Of a stretch of DNA of 64,000 bases, positions 63,526 to 64,000 are shown one piece after another. The DNA lies in contig NZ_JAJPRF010000002.1 in assembly GCF_021206925.1 (NCBI RefSeq), positions 62,001-126,000 of the forward strand, given 5' to 3'. Source of the stretch: Rhodoflexus caldus (GTDB lineage Bacteria; Bacteroidota; Bacteroidia; Cytophagales; Thermoflexibacteraceae). The translations under genes and the position numbers were made by a program. Position 1 is the stretch's first letter, and each line of letters opens with the position of its first letter. A model generated the notes under the pieces. It searched no databases and was not told the DNA's origin. It saw nothing but the letters and a program-made list of their open reading frames with translations.

Positions 63526-64000
63526 ATGGCCAGTATTTTCTACAATCTCAACAATGATAAAAAATGCAGAGCTGCTACGGGCTTAACTCTTGAACAATTT
63601 AATGCCTTGGCAGACGTTTTCAACCAATACTACAAGCCCAAATTAGGTCATCAGTATTCCAAACCTCCTGTTTTGACCAATTCCAAAGAGGCACTTTTCT
63701 TTGTCTTGCATTATTTGAAAGCCTATCCTACATTGGAAAATATGGCTTTATATTTTAACGTGGATATCCGTACGGTTTCTGATTATTTGAAAATAACTAA
63801 AAAATCTTTAAAAGCAGCCTTAAAAGCACAAGATGTTTTTGTCAATAAGGTATTTAAAAATCAATCAGATTTTGATAAGGCCTTTGAAGGCGTGGAAGAT
63901 TTGATAATGGATTGTACGGAAATACCGATACAACGACCTGATAATCAGGAGGAACAGCGGGGATATTACTCAGGAAAAAAAACGACATACAGTAAAAATG
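63526..64000 (+). CDS. IS5-superfamily-type transposase (DDE_Tnp_4-like), 3' partial
   Basis: The frame runs off the right edge; 158 codons are visible. An N-terminal helix-turn-helix-like region (LTLEQFNALADVF, TLENMALYFNVDIRTVSDYLK) precedes the first catalytic motif, MDCTEIPIQRP, with the YYSGKK segment seen in HARBI1/IS5-like DDE transposases. It mobilises its insertion sequence by DNA cleavage and joining. Completeness cannot be judged. Confidence 0.88.
   Translation, partial: MASIFYNLNNDKKCRAATGLTLEQFNALADVFNQYYKPKLGHQYSKPPVLTNSKEALFFVLHYLKAYPTLENMALYFNVDIRTVSDYLKITKKSLKAALKAQDVFVNKVFKNQSDFDKAFEGVEDLIMDCTEIPIQRPDNQEEQRGYYSGKKTTYSKN

Overview
The window looks like a chromosomal segment of a free-living gliding-type Bacteroidota, most likely a Cytophagales-like lineage. 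The signs are a gliding-motility/T9SS-type C-terminal domain at the left edge, a SusC/SusD pair, a DUF1501/DUF1800 pair, a SiaB/SiaC-family pair, TPR-caspase proteins, and several upstream boxes matching the Bacteroidota -7 consensus TAnnTTTG. This placement is inferred from gene families; no 16S gene is present.

Layout. 1-6.3 kb: the end of a secreted repeat protein, a GH3-C/serine-hydrolase fusion, a polysaccharide-type ABC permease overlapping a GNAT-like gene, and gap (GAPDH). 6.5-14.5 kb: tRNA-Ser(UGA) with its own promoter and terminator, a HAMP-GAF sensor, an M28 peptidase, a biotin carrier protein, rnhB, a TIM-barrel isomerase with a DUF2911 protein, a SpoIIAA-like small protein, and lolD with an unknown partner. 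14.7-19.8 kb: a lone susC-susD pair. 20-25.8 kb: sppA, folK, the SiaB/SiaC-type pair, an M23 peptidase, and dnaX split by a -1 shift at a run of ten A. 25.9-31.7 kb: glnS, a TPR histidine kinase, a GlmU-like protein and a flavin reductase. 31.8-40.3 kb: a PIG-L deacetylase with an overlapping 43-aa membrane protein, a DUF3298 lipoprotein, DUF1501/DUF1800 proteins, a GH16 glucanase and a DUF3667 membrane protein. 40.4-51.7 kb: truA, a glycosyltransferase, an aminotransferase, maf, a bifunctional nuclease, a 1073-aa propeller/barrel protein, a TPR-Ig-caspase protein, a Fur-family regulator and a DUF1003 protein. 51.8-63.1 kb: valS, a cryptochrome/photolyase, mnmE, an Uma2 nuclease, a decayed second caspase gene, a 57-aa membrane protein, pgk and a DUF819 transporter. 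The right edge cuts into an IS5-superfamily-type transposase.

Most of the window is housekeeping plus cell-envelope functions in short operons with frequent convergent overlaps. No CRISPR array, prophage or complete mobile element is visible. The points most worth following are the dnaX slippage site, a roughly 103-nt three-copy intergenic element built on a terminator hairpin, the SiaB/SiaC switch without a local phosphatase or output enzyme, the intact/decayed caspase pair, and several domain-truncated architectures.
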